Assembly: GCA_902604905.1 (NCBI GenBank)
Contig: CACLAN010000005.1
Location: 1 to 51,572, forward strand
DNA length: 51,572 bases
Source of the DNA: an uncultured Alphaproteobacteria bacterium
Lineage (GTDB): Bacteria; Pseudomonadota; Alphaproteobacteria; HIMB59; GCA-002718135
Direction of reading: 5' to 3'
Shown piece by piece: positions 1-7,887 of this stretch. The first letter of the stretch is position 1, and the number at the start of each line of letters is the position of its first letter. The translations under genes were made by a program, and so were the position numbers. Under the pieces are notes generated by a model, which was not told where the DNA came from, did no database searches, and saw only the letters and a program-made list of their open reading frames with translations.

Positions 1-60
1 GTGATCGTCATGATCATCATGATCATCGTGGTCGTCATGGTCATCATGATCATCATGGTC
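1..60. repeat. Degenerate tandem repeat of GATCAT/GACCAT-type units encoding the ZnuA His/Asp loop
   Basis: The first 60 bases are an imperfect short tandem repeat of gatcat/catgat/gtcgtc units. Read on the minus strand in the znuA frame it encodes alternating Asp and His. It is a coding low-complexity repeat and not a CRISPR or intergenic element. Such repeats can change length by slippage and recombination. The left end is cut by the window, so the full copy number is unknown. Confidence 0.85.
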
Positions 61-441
61 ACCAAAAATTGATTCTTCTCTAAATTTTAATTTAGCAATT
101 GAATCGAGTTCCATAAATTCAATAACTTCTGCATCTTTTGCAATTGAGTCTAGAGGTTCTTCCATTGATGTTTCAATACCCTCTCCAATCCAAAAAATAA
201 CATCTGCTTCCTCAAGCATTTTCGCATGAGAAGGTTTCATTGTAAAACTATGTGGTGAAATACTTCCATCAATTATAAGTCCAGGTTCACCTACTCCATC
301 CATAACATTGGATATCAATGAATGTAGTGGTTTAATTGTTGTAACAACTTTTAGCTCTGCTCTAGCAGATGCAGTTGCAACAAGAATTCCTGAAAACAAA
401 ATAATCTTAGAAATATGTAGAAAAAAGTTAGTTTGTTTCAT
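1..441 (-). CDS. znuA: Zinc ABC transporter substrate-binding protein ZnuA, partial (C-terminus beyond window)
   Basis: This is the periplasmic zinc-binding protein of the ZnuABC importer. Only the first 147 codons are present; the gene runs off the left edge. Translated from the ATG at 441 it starts with a signal peptide (about residues 1-29, ending ..TASARA) followed by the cluster A-1 fold start KVVTTIKPLHSLI and the segment SPHSFTMKPSHAKMLEEADV, where the histidines match metal ligands of the family. The visible part ends in a His/Asp-rich loop of repeated DHD units, typical of ZnuA and thought to capture or sense zinc. It diverges from znuC with a Zur-like palindrome between them, so zinc-dependent repression is expected. 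An AdcA/TroA-type protein for another metal is less likely, given the His loop and the adjacent zur. Confidence 0.93.
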   Translation of the reverse strand, partial: MKQTNFFLHISKIILFSGILVATASARAELKVVTTIKPLHSLISNVMDGVGEPGLIIDGSISPHSFTMKPSHAKMLEEADVIFWIGEGIETSMEEPLDSIAKDAEVIEFMELDSIAKLKFREESIFGDHDDHDDHDDHDDHDDHDDH

Positions 442-477
442 AAAAGTATTCCTATTAGAATTTAGTCTGTTAAATAG

Positions 478-501
478 TGTAATGTTATAATATTACATTT
501 T
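478..501. promoter_or_regulatory. Probable Zur operator in the znuA/znuC divergent promoter
   Basis: The 77-bp gap between the divergent znuA and znuC starts contains the near-palindrome AATGTTATAATATTACATT at 481-499. It closely resembles the known Zur box (core GTTATAATATNAC). A TATAAT at 486-491 lies inside the palindrome and could be the -10 element of znuC, so a bound repressor would block polymerase. A zur gene sits at the end of the znuCB operon. Operator function is inferred from sequence and context. Confidence 0.75.
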
Positions 502-518
502 GAATTGTAAATAGAAAA

Positions 519-1259
519 ATGAGTAAAGATAATTTATTGGTAAGTTTAGAGAACGCAGGTATTTATAAGTCACCAAAATGGTTGATAAGAGGTGTATCTC
601 TTGAGGTAAAAAGTGGTCAAATAGTTACACTAATTGGACCCAATGGTTCTGGAAAAACTACAACAGCTAAAATGGTCCTTAATATTCTTGAACCTGATGA
701 AGGTTCATTGAAACGATATACAAATAAAATAGCATATGTTCCTCAGAAAATTAATATCGATTGGACTATGCCATTACGTGTTGTAGATTTTATGCGATTA
801 ACCAATAATCTCAGCAATAATGAAATTATTGAATCCTTAAATCAAACTGGTGTAGAAAAACTTTTCAAGGAACAAATACATGGTCTATCTGGTGGCGAAT
901 TTCAACGTGTCCTTCTAGCGAGAGCTATTGCAAAAAAACCAGAATTACTAGTTTTAGATGAACCTGTGCAGGGAGTTGATTTTAATGGAGAAATTGACCT
1001 TTATAATATTATAAAAAATATTTCAGCAAACCTAAATTGTGGAATTTTATTAGTCTCCCATGACTTGCATTTTGTAATGTCTGCAACAGATCATGTAGTT
1101 TGTTTAAATGGACATATATGTTGTTCAGGAAAACCAAGTTCGGTTATAAAAGATAAAGCTTATATAGAATTATTTGGTGAGCATAGATCAAAAACTTTAA
1201 CATATTATCAGCACGATCATGATCACACACATGCTTCTGACGGAAGTGTATCAAGTTAA
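519..1259 (+). CDS. znuC: Zinc ABC transporter ATP-binding protein ZnuC
   Basis: ATPase subunit that powers ZnuB-mediated zinc uptake at the inner membrane. The 246-aa protein has a Walker A motif GPNGSGKTT (about residues 40-48), the signature LSGGEFQRVLLARA, a Walker B LLVLDEP with the following D-loop, and the switch His in LLVSHD. The C-terminus carries a small His cluster (HDHDHTH), an extra metal-binding-looking tail that fits zinc transport. The start ATG lies just after the Zur-like site, so the leader is short. The TAA overlaps the znuB ATG by one base (TAATG), which implies translational coupling. The family could also include Mn/Fe transporters, but znuA and zur as neighbours make zinc the best assignment. 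Confidence 0.94.
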   Translation: MSKDNLLVSLENAGIYKSPKWLIRGVSLEVKSGQIVTLIGPNGSGKTTTAKMVLNILEPDEGSLKRYTNKIAYVPQKINIDWTMPLRVVDFMRLTNNLSNNEIIESLNQTGVEKLFKEQIHGLSGGEFQRVLLARAIAKKPELLVLDEPVQGVDFNGEIDLYNIIKNISANLNCGILLVSHDLHFVMSATDHVVCLNGHICCSGKPSSVIKDKAYIELFGEHRSKTLTYYQHDHDHTHASDGSVSS

Positions 1260-2080
1260 TGTTAGATGATTTTTTTACTAGAGCATTAGTTGCTGGTATC
1301 GGTATTGCAATAATTACAGGGCCACTAGGTTGCTTAGTAATTTGGAGGAGGCTGTCTTATTTTGGTGATACTTTAGCTCACTCTGCCTTGTTAGGAGTAA
1401 CTTTAGCTTATGCCTTTAGTTTAAATATTGCCTTTTCCGTATTTGTAATATCTGCAGTTATCGCTCTACTTCTTCTCAACTTACAAAAGAGGACTAGATT
1501 AGCTGGTGATTCATTACTTGGATTATTAGCTCACTCTACTCTTGCAATTGGTTTGGTTTTAATGGGTTTTTTATCAAGTATTCGTTTTGATATTATGGGA
1601 TTACTTTTTGGCGATATCTTAGCAGTAACTCTTCAAGATATTGCCTTAGTTTGGATTGGTGGTTTTATAATTTTAGGAATTTTGTATTTTATTTGGAAAT
1701 CGTTATTTTCTGCTACAGTTAATTATGATCTAGCTTCAGCAGAAGGAATGAAACCGAACATATATAATATGATCTTTACCCTTCTTCTTGCTGGAGTTAT
1801 TGCATTGTCTATAAAAATGATTGGAACTCTTTTAATAACTGGTCTACTTATAATACCGGCTGCCGCATCAAGAAATATAACTAACAATCCAAAACAAATG
1901 GTACTTGTAGCTATATTAATTGGCATTTTATCTGTTACAATTGGTTTATTTACTTCTTTAGAATTAAACACCTCTTCAGGGCCATCAATTATTGTTATAG
2001 CGCTAATATTATTTATTATTTCTCTAATTCCACTAGAGTTGAGAGGTAAGTTGCAAAAAGGAAAACAATTTGGTAATTGA
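1259..2080 (+). CDS. znuB: Zinc ABC transporter permease ZnuB
   Basis: Membrane subunit of the ZnuABC zinc importer, 273 aa, within the usual size of the ABC-3 permease family. It is strongly hydrophobic throughout, with about eight predicted transmembrane segments. It shows family landmarks such as GPLGCLVIWRRLSYFGDTLAHSA near residues 20-40 and the central GDILAVT segment, which precedes the region contacting the ATPase. Its start is coupled to znuC (TAATG), and its TGA overlaps a possible TTG start of the zur gene downstream. It is co-transcribed with znuC and presumably repressed by Zur when zinc is sufficient. Confidence 0.94.
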   Translation: MLDDFFTRALVAGIGIAIITGPLGCLVIWRRLSYFGDTLAHSALLGVTLAYAFSLNIAFSVFVISAVIALLLLNLQKRTRLAGDSLLGLLAHSTLAIGLVLMGFLSSIRFDIMGLLFGDILAVTLQDIALVWIGGFIILGILYFIWKSLFSATVNYDLASAEGMKPNIYNMIFTLLLAGVIALSIKMIGTLLITGLLIIPAAASRNITNNPKQMVLVAILIGILSVTIGLFTSLELNTSSGPSIIVIALILFIISLIPLELRGKLQKGKQFGN

Positions 2081-2085
2081 GATTT

Positions 2086-2499
2086 ATGGCATCAACATCA
2101 GAAAATTTAACTAAAAATCAAAAAACAGTTCTTGGAGTTTTAGAAAACTCTTCTGAACCGATGAAGGCGTATACAATTCTTTATGATATACAAAAAAAGG
2201 GAATAAAATCTCCTCTGCAAGTTTACAGAGCACTCGATAAATTGATTGAAATTGGTAAAGTTCATAAAATAGAAAGTAGAAATTCTTATGTTGCTTGTAA
2301 ACATGAAGGGTGTAATGCAAAAACTTCTACATCTTTTTTAATTTGTGAAAAATGCGATAATGTTACTGAATTAATTGGAAACAATTTATTTTCTTATTTT
2401 TCCAAACAAGCTGATAAAAATAATTTTAAATATAATAAACACTGTCTTGAAATTTTTGGTTTGTGTGAAAATTGCAAATTAAAAAACCAATTTATTTAA
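2086..2499 (+). CDS. zur: Fur-family zinc uptake regulator Zur
   Basis: Zinc-responsive repressor of the Fur family, 137 aa from the ATG at 2086. A TTG at 2077 overlapping the znuB stop is an alternative start adding three residues. The N-terminal winged helix (LTKNQKTVLGVLENSSEPMKA) is followed by the family segment SPLQVYRALDKLIEIGKVHKIES. Next comes NSYVACKH and two CxxC pairs: CEKC in the middle and CENC near the C-terminus, which form the structural zinc site. Being the last gene of znuCB-zur, it is probably autoregulated by the operator at 478-501. Its stop shares a TTAA tetranucleotide with the stop of the convergent gene. Fur and PerR are less likely given the zinc operon. Confidence 0.9.
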   Translation: MASTSENLTKNQKTVLGVLENSSEPMKAYTILYDIQKKGIKSPLQVYRALDKLIEIGKVHKIESRNSYVACKHEGCNAKTSTSFLICEKCDNVTELIGNNLFSYFSKQADKNNFKYNKHCLEIFGLCENCKLKNQFI

Positions 2500-3293
2500 T
2501 TTATTAAATTATCAATTCTATCTAGACATTTATTTAATCCAAGATCATATTTTGTTCTTATGAAATGCTCTTTAACTATTTCAACCCATTTAAATTTTTG
2601 TAACGTTTGATGAGATGTATAAAAACAATTTAATGGAAAAGGCATATTAAACATTTTTAATATTTCTTGCCTTATTACATCGTTTGTTAACACTGCTAAA
2701 GATTCATGAATATATTTTTCTACAATTTTTTGATCACTTAAAGATGTTTTAGGTAAATTAAATAGACCTCTAAACCTAAAATATCGATAGATTCTTAAGT
2801 AATCTTCTTTTATTCTATCCTCTATTTCACCAATAAAACTAATTTTACTTTCATTTAAATCTGATTGGCCATTATAATAATCATGTAGTTTATTATTATT
2901 TCCAACATATAAAGCATTGAAAGTAAAATCTCTTCTAGCTGAATCTTTTTTCCAACTGTTGGTATAAATTACATTTGTATGTCTACCAATTTGATTAACA
3001 TCCTCACGTAAAGTTGTTATTTGTATTTTTCGATTATGAGGATAAGCAATTATAGATCCATATTGTATAGCAAAATCATCATACTCAATATTGTTATCTT
3101 TTAGTAACGATAAAACATCCTGAGGCTCCAAAGTTGTCGCTGTATCAATATCTTTGATTTCTCTTTCAAGAAGAGCATCTCGTATACATCCTCCTACTAA
3201 TCGGATTTCAATATTATTTTCTTTAAAGATAGATATTAAAAACTTAACATGCTCCAGATTCAATAAATTCGCTATTTTATTTATTTCCATCAT
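2496..3293 (-). CDS. CCA tRNA nucleotidyltransferase / poly(A) polymerase family protein, short form
   Basis: Class II nucleotidyltransferase of the CCA-adding family, which builds or repairs the 3' CCA of tRNAs. The 265-aa protein shows the head domain with LVGGCIRDALL (residues 32-42), the catalytic pair DID at 48-50, the ribose/base motif RRDFTFNALY (120-129), and the neck motif EDYLRIYRYFRF (163-174). Family members are usually about 370-450 aa. Here the neck is followed by only about 90 residues, so most of the body and tail helices that clamp tRNA are missing. No frameshift remnant is possible downstream, because the stop directly meets the zur stop. Since tRNA-Ser in this window encodes its own CCA, the role may be repair. 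Exact activity (CC-, A- or CCA-adding) cannot be told from sequence. Confidence 0.85.
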   Translation of the reverse strand: MMEINKIANLLNLEHVKFLISIFKENNIEIRLVGGCIRDALLEREIKDIDTATTLEPQDVLSLLKDNNIEYDDFAIQYGSIIAYPHNRKIQITTLREDVNQIGRHTNVIYTNSWKKDSARRDFTFNALYVGNNNKLHDYYNGQSDLNESKISFIGEIEDRIKEDYLRIYRYFRFRGLFNLPKTSLSDQKIVEKYIHESLAVLTNDVIRQEILKMFNMPFPLNCFYTSHQTLQKFKWVEIVKEHFIRTKYDLGLNKCLDRIDNLIN

Positions 3294-3331
3294 CTAGCTA
3301 TTTCTTCAAAACAATTTATATTACAGGAACT

Positions 3332-3940
3332 ATGTCGACTTCTTCAAAAGAAAATACTCACAAAATATTTGAAGATATAAAGAAAAATTTAACCCGAGGA
3401 GTAAAGGATAGAAAACATGCCTTTCACACCCCTGTAATTAGCAACGTTGATGCTGATGGCGGAATAGATTCGAGAGTAGTAGTTTTACGAAAATTCGACC
3501 CTGTTAATTTAATACTAAATTTTCATACAGATTTCAGATCACCAAAAGTTTTTAATTTACAAAAAAATAATAAATCTCTTTTTGTTTTTTATGATCATAA
3601 ACTGAAAACTCAATTGCGTATCAAAACAACTTCTTCAATAAATAATCAAAATGAGAAAGCCAAAGAAATGTGGGATAAGACAAGACTGTTTAGTAGAAAA
3701 TGTTATTTAACATTAAAAGACCCAAGCTCAGTAACTGAGTTTCCAGAAGATGGAATTCCAGAACATCTGACTGGGAAAGAACCAAGTCTTGAAGAAAGTG
3801 AGCAAGGTTATAAAAATTTTACCGTAGTCGAAAATAAAATTGACGAAATTGATTGGCTTTATTTAGAAATTTCAGGTCATCGTAGATTGAAATTAAAATT
3901 TACTAATAGTGAACCAGAATACGAATGGTTAATACCTTAG
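3332..3940 (+). CDS. Pyridoxamine 5'-phosphate oxidase-like FMN-binding protein
   Basis: 202-aa protein of the PNPOx-like split-barrel flavoprotein superfamily. The segment DSRVVVLRKFDP near residue 45 corresponds to the first FMN-contacting strand. It is followed by HTDFRSPKVFNLQKNNKSLFVFYDHKLKTQ, the family pattern of barrel strands around the flavin, and a C-terminal WLYLEISGHRRLKLKF strand. It lacks the full C-terminal substrate motif of PdxH, so pyridoxine-phosphate oxidation is not assured and it is best called a family member. It diverges from the CCA-type gene with a 38-bp gap. It ends on a TTAG shared with the stop of convergent panC. Confidence 0.75.
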   Translation: MSTSSKENTHKIFEDIKKNLTRGVKDRKHAFHTPVISNVDADGGIDSRVVVLRKFDPVNLILNFHTDFRSPKVFNLQKNNKSLFVFYDHKLKTQLRIKTTSSINNQNEKAKEMWDKTRLFSRKCYLTLKDPSSVTEFPEDGIPEHLTGKEPSLEESEQGYKNFTVVENKIDEIDWLYLEISGHRRLKLKFTNSEPEYEWLIP

Positions 3941-4770
3941 TATAATTTAAAGTTATCAATAATTCTTATTTCACCAATGTATAAAGCAATAAAAAGCCGC
4001 GACTCAGAAGAAACGTTTGTTATCTCTAAGTTATTTTCATTTCTGATTTCAATGTAATCAATCTTGTTAATACTATTTTCTAGTATTTGATTTTTAAAAT
4101 TATCAAGATTAATATTACTAGATTTTTTTTTACACAAATTTATAAATTCATAAATTTTACTTCCTAATTGATTAAATATTTTTGATTGATCATTGGTAAA
4201 TTTTGAATTCCTTGAGGATAAACTCATACCCCTATCATCTCTAATAGAAGGGCATGAAACAATTTTAATATTGTGATTTTTAATTTTTATTAACTCTTGA
4301 ATTATTTTTATTTGTTGAAAATCTTTTTCACCAAAGTAACTTGCATTTGGCTTAATTATACTAAAGAAAATATCTACAACTGTAGTAACTCCATCAAAAT
4401 GACCTGGTCTATATTTATCACATAGAATCCCTCTAAAATTGTTTACAATATTTTGTTTTAGTAAATCTCCTGGATAGATTTCTTGTATCTCTGGCAAGAA
4501 TAATAAATCACAACCTATTTTTTCTAATTTAGCGATGTCATCATCTATTGTTTTTGGATAAGAACTGAAATCTGTTTCATTATTAAATTGTGTTGGATTA
4601 ATAAAAATTGAAGTTACAACAAAATCATTATTTAACTGTGCCTCTTTGATTAGCGATAAATGTCCGTCATGTAAGTTACCCATTGTTAGAACTGAACCAA
4701 TTGATTGACCTTTGTCTTTAATTAAAACTAAGATTTGCTTTAATTCATTAGTTTTTCTTATAATTTTCAT
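3937..4770 (-). CDS. panC: Pantothenate synthetase (pantoate-beta-alanine ligase)
   Basis: Cytoplasmic ligase joining pantoate and beta-alanine with ATP to give pantothenate, the precursor of coenzyme A. The 277-aa length is normal for the family. Visible signatures are the HIGH-like TMGNLHDGHLSL (29-40), FINPTQFN (about 57-64) with the following SYP, GHFDGVTTVV for pantoate binding, SYFGEKDFQQ, and the KMSKS-like MSLSSRN. The upstream 63-bp gap is shared with the divergent rpmH promoter. No panB or panD is visible in the window, so beta-alanine and pantoate must come from elsewhere. Confidence 0.96.
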   Translation of the reverse strand: MKIIRKTNELKQILVLIKDKGQSIGSVLTMGNLHDGHLSLIKEAQLNNDFVVTSIFINPTQFNNETDFSSYPKTIDDDIAKLEKIGCDLLFLPEIQEIYPGDLLKQNIVNNFRGILCDKYRPGHFDGVTTVVDIFFSIIKPNASYFGEKDFQQIKIIQELIKIKNHNIKIVSCPSIRDDRGMSLSSRNSKFTNDQSKIFNQLGSKIYEFINLCKKKSSNINLDNFKNQILENSINKIDYIEIRNENNLEITNVSSESRLFIALYIGEIRIIDNFKLY

Positions 4771-4789
4771 TGAATATTCAAGTAAATAT

Positions 4790-4818
4790 TTGACTTATAT
4801 ATAATGAATTCGTATTAG
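4790..4818 (+). promoter_or_regulatory. Probable sigma-70-type promoter of rpmH-rnpA-yidDC
   Basis: In the panC/rpmH divergent gap there is a TTGACT at 4790-4795 and, after a 17-base spacer, TATTAG at 4813-4818, giving a good housekeeping promoter arrangement 16 bases before the rpmH ATG. An alternative -10 TATAAT lies at 4800-4805 but has no suitable -35 at the right distance. Confidence 0.55.
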
Positions 4819-4833
4819 GCCCAAAGATTTAAT

Positions 4834-4968
4834 ATGAAACGAACATACCAACCTAGTAGAGTAATTAGAAAAAGAAGACACGGCTTTAGAGCTAGAATGG
4901 CTACTAAGGCAGGACGTCAGATTATTAATAGACGCCGTGCAAAAGGAAGAGCTCAGTTAAGCGCTTAA
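4834..4968 (+). CDS. rpmH: 50S ribosomal protein L34
   Basis: Small basic ribosomal protein of 44 aa, starting [20 protein letters not shown] and ending [12 protein letters not shown], which is the near-invariant L34 sequence. It is the first gene of the classical rpmH-rnpA-yidD-yidC cluster, 8 bases before rnpA. No dnaA gene or obvious origin lies upstream; panC is there instead. The cluster is therefore not in the dnaA-linked arrangement seen in many bacteria. Confidence 0.98.
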   Translation: MKRTYQPSRVIRKRRHGFRARMATKAGRQIINRRRAKGRAQLSA

Positions 4969-4976
4969 TTGGCCTA

Positions 4977-5306
4977 ATGGCCCATAAAATATTTACAATT
5001 AAGAAAAGATCTACTTTCGTCATGGTACGAAATGAAGGAAAGTTTGTTAAAAGTAAAAATATGAATGTACAAATTTTACACAATCAAGATCTAGAAAATT
5101 CTATTGGGATAGGATACACAGCATCTAAAAAAATTGGAAATGCAGTTAAAAGAAATAAAGCAAAAAGAATAATGAGAGAATTAGCCAGAAAAGTACTTAT
5201 TAAAGGTAAAATAAATTCATATTATGTGTTAATAGCTAAAAGTTCACTACTTGAAGAAAAATTTGAAAAACTGTTATTAGAACTTAAAGAAAAAGCAAAT
5301 GATTAA
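4977..5306 (+). CDS. rnpA: Ribonuclease P protein component
   Basis: Protein subunit of RNase P, which helps the catalytic RNA cleave 5' leaders from precursor tRNAs. The 109-aa protein is basic and has the core RNA-binding motif [14 protein letters not shown] (51-64), preceded by the strand GIGYTAS. It sits in the conserved rpmH-rnpA-yidD order, and its end overlaps the yidD start by 8 bases. The RNA subunit rnpB was not found in the window. Confidence 0.96.
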   Translation: MAHKIFTIKKRSTFVMVRNEGKFVKSKNMNVQILHNQDLENSIGIGYTASKKIGNAVKRNKAKRIMRELARKVLIKGKINSYYVLIAKSSLLEEKFEKLLLELKEKAND

Positions 5307-5544
5307 TAAATATATTTCATTCCCATTTATTTTAATGATTAGATTATATCAGCTTTTTATTTCACCCCTTCTTGGTCAAAACTGTAGATATTTACCTACA
5401 TGTTCAGAATACTCAGTTAAATCATTAAAAGAACATGGCTTATTTAAAGGATCAATATTATCAATAAAGAGAATTTCAAAGTGTCATCCTTGGGGCTCAC
5501 ATGGTTTTGATCCAGTGCCAAAGAAAACTGATTTGAAAAAATGA
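5299..5544 (+). CDS. yidD: Membrane protein insertion efficiency factor YidD
   Basis: Small (81 aa) membrane-associated protein that assists YidC/Sec-dependent insertion of inner-membrane proteins. It has an amphipathic N-terminal helix ([15 protein letters not shown]) and the diagnostic cysteines in [12 protein letters not shown] (C29, C35), then [17 protein letters not shown] near the end, all hallmarks of the YidD/DUF37 family. It overlaps rnpA by 8 bases and yidC by 4 (ATGA), showing tight translational coupling. Confidence 0.96.
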   Translation: MINKYISFPFILMIRLYQLFISPLLGQNCRYLPTCSEYSVKSLKEHGLFKGSILSIKRISKCHPWGSHGFDPVPKKTDLKK

Positions 5545-7268
5545 ACGAACAACGAAATTTATATCTTGCTATTGGTATATCAATTGCAATCATTATTTTT
5601 TTTCAATTTTTATTTCCAACTCAACCCATTCAAACAACATCTCTCGAAGAAGATGAAGTTTTAGAACCTGCTACGTCAATTGATGGGCAAGGTAATGAAA
5701 CTATTTCAGTAATAAAAAGTCGGGATGAGGCTTTAATTGAAACAGATAGAGTTATTTTTAGTAATTCATCAATAAAGGGTTCCATAAATCTTAAAGGTGC
5801 AATTCTTGATGATCTTATATTATCTAAATATAAAACAAGTTTAGAACCTGGCTCTGATAATATTCAACTTCTATTACCAGAAGGAACATCGAATCCCTAT
5901 TATATTGAAACTGGGTGGAAAGAATTGAAAGATACTGAAGTAGAATTACCAGATTTAGAAACACTTTGGAAAACTAACTCTACTAACTTAACTCCCTCAA
6001 ATCCTGTAACATTAAGTTGGACTAATAATCAAAATATAACATTTAAAATTAATTATACGATTGATGATGAGTATATGTTTTCAATTACTCAAGAGATTGA
6101 AAATAAAGGAAATAGTAATATTGAAGTATTCCCTTACCGATTAATTAAAAGAATAAATACTCCAGACACTATTAATTTTTTTATTCTTCATGAAGGTTTT
6201 ATAAGTTTAATTAATGATGAATTATTAGAAAAAAATTATGATGATATTGCTGATGATTGTAATTCGTCAATGCCATCTAAGAAGGAATTTTGTGATAACA
6301 AAGCACAAGGTGGTTGGTTAGGGTTTACAGACAAGTATTGGATGTCCGCTTTAATACCTGATGCCGATCAGTCAATTAATGTTAATTATAGATATGGCAA
6401 TAATGGAAGGGATAGTTACAGAGCTGGATACGTAGGACAAATATACAAAGTTAGTTCTGGTGAAAGTTTAGAATATGGTGGAAAATTATTTGTAGGTGCG
6501 AAAAAATTAAATGTTTTAAGTGCTTACGATGAAAAACTTTCTATCCCAAGATTTACAGATGCTATCGACTGGGGATGGTTTAGTTTCTTAACAAAACCAG
6601 TCTCATATGCAATTAATTGGTTTTTTGGGTATGCAGGTAATTTTGGTTTAGCAATTATTGCCTTTACCATTTTAATGCGTTTAATCTTGTTCCCTCTTGC
6701 GCAGGCATCATTCAAATCAATGGCAAAAATGAAAAAACTTCAGCCAGATATGCAAAGATTAAAAGAGACATATCCTAATGATAGACAGAAAATGCAACAA
6801 GAATTAATGGCTTTATATAAGAGAGAAGGTGCTAATCCAGTAGCAGGTTGCCTGCCAATATTAGTTCAGATACCAATTTTCTTTTCTTTATATAAAGTTT
6901 TATTTGTAACGATTGAAATGTACCATGCACCTTTTTATGGATGGATACATGATCTCTCTGCACCTGATCCATTAGGCTTAATGACAGTTTTTGGATTAGT
7001 TCCTTGGGATGTACCGCCATTACTTTCCATAATTGATATTGGAATTCTTCCAATAATTATGGGTTTCACAATGTGGTTACAGCAAAAATTAAATCCAGCA
7101 CCTGCTGATCCTACACAAGCTAGAATTTTTGCATTACTTCCTTTTGTATTTACTTTTGTACTAGCTGGATTTGCAGCTGGGCTAGTTTTATATTGGTCTG
7201 TAAATAATATTTTATCAATTGCTCAGCAGTGGTTCATTCAAAGAAGAATACTAGCCAAAAATGGCTAG
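5541..7268 (+). CDS. yidC: Membrane protein insertase YidC
   Basis: Inner-membrane insertase acting with SecYEG or alone. The 575-aa protein follows the Gram-negative plan. There is one N-terminal transmembrane helix (about residues 7-24), then a large periplasmic P1 domain to about residue 340, then the conserved insertase core starting near [15 protein letters not shown] groove arginine (R380 in ILMRLILFP) is present. The cytoplasmic helical hairpin ([20 protein letters not shown]) and the [20 protein letters not shown] segment follow. It is coupled to yidD by ATGA and overlaps engB by 8 bases. Confidence 0.97.
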   Translation: MNEQRNLYLAIGISIAIIIFFQFLFPTQPIQTTSLEEDEVLEPATSIDGQGNETISVIKSRDEALIETDRVIFSNSSIKGSINLKGAILDDLILSKYKTSLEPGSDNIQLLLPEGTSNPYYIETGWKELKDTEVELPDLETLWKTNSTNLTPSNPVTLSWTNNQNITFKINYTIDDEYMFSITQEIENKGNSNIEVFPYRLIKRINTPDTINFFILHEGFISLINDELLEKNYDDIADDCNSSMPSKKEFCDNKAQGGWLGFTDKYWMSALIPDADQSINVNYRYGNNGRDSYRAGYVGQIYKVSSGESLEYGGKLFVGAKKLNVLSAYDEKLSIPRFTDAIDWGWFSFLTKPVSYAINWFFGYAGNFGLAIIAFTILMRLILFPLAQASFKSMAKMKKLQPDMQRLKETYPNDRQKMQQELMALYKREGANPVAGCLPILVQIPIFFSLYKVLFVTIEMYHAPFYGWIHDLSAPDPLGLMTVFGLVPWDVPPLLSIIDIGILPIIMGFTMWLQQKLNPAPADPTQARIFALLPFVFTFVLAGFAAGLVLYWSVNNILSIAQQWFIQRRILAKNG

Positions 7269-7887
7269 TCTAAATAAAAATCTAAATAAGTTTTTCAATA
7301 ACAACAAGTTTGTAGGTTCATTTCCTTCGTACAAAGATATTCCTTACTTAGAGATTAAAAGGGAATGTTGTTTTATAGGAAGGTCAAACGTTGGAAAATC
7401 AAGTTTAATAAATTCAATAACTGGAACAAAAAAATTAGCTAAAACAAGTAAAACACCGGGAAGAACACAAGCGATAAATATTTTTGTCATTAGTGAAAAA
7501 ATTAATATGATAGATTTACCAGGTTATGGTTTTGCAAAAGTATCAAAAGTTGCAAGAAAAAATCTAATGACACTTATAGAAGAGTATATTGAAAATAGAG
7601 ATAAATTAGATCATGTTTTTTTACTTATAGACTCAAAGGTTGGAGTCAAAAATTCTGATATAGATATGTTTGATTTATTAGGTAATTGTTCAAGAAAATT
7701 CTCTATAATTTTAACAAAAATTGATAAGATTTCTAAAAGTTATTTAGATTATCAAAAAAAATCAATTCTGAGTTTAATGAAAAATTATAAAGATTCTTTT
7801 AAAAATATCTATCAATCTGAAACAAAGAAAAATAATGGTATTACTGAAATCCAAAGATCTATATACGGGATTTCACAATCATCATGA
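7261..7887 (+). CDS. engB: Ribosome biogenesis GTP-binding protein EngB/YsxC
   Basis: TRAFAC-class GTPase needed for large-subunit assembly, 208 aa. G1 is GRSNVGKSS (40-48), G2 lies near TSKTPGRTQ, G3 is DLPGYG (86-91) and G4 is TKIDK (about 152-156), all in the right order and spacing for the single-domain EngB family. The start ATG overlaps the yidC stop region by 8 bases, and its TGA overlaps the argB ATG (ATGA), so it belongs to the same transcript. The C-terminal part is Lys-rich. Confidence 0.95.
   Translation: MASLNKNLNKFFNNNKFVGSFPSYKDIPYLEIKRECCFIGRSNVGKSSLINSITGTKKLAKTSKTPGRTQAINIFVISEKINMIDLPGYGFAKVSKVARKNLMTLIEEYIENRDKLDHVFLLIDSKVGVKNSDIDMFDLLGNCSRKFSIILTKIDKISKSYLDYQKKSILSLMKNYKDSFKNIYQSETKKNNGITEIQRSIYGISQSS

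Noticed and set aside
1..60. Possible CRISPR-like or intergenic repeat
   Set aside because: The units are 6-9 bases, contiguous and in the znuA frame, encoding the His/Asp loop; there are no spacers.
308..490. A plus-strand 60-codon frame
   Set aside because: It is antisense to the clear znuA signal peptide and N-terminus and crosses the znuA/znuC operator.
4771..4833. Replication origin next to rpmH
   Set aside because: There is no dnaA gene, no DnaA-box cluster and only a 63-bp gap; the promoter explains it.
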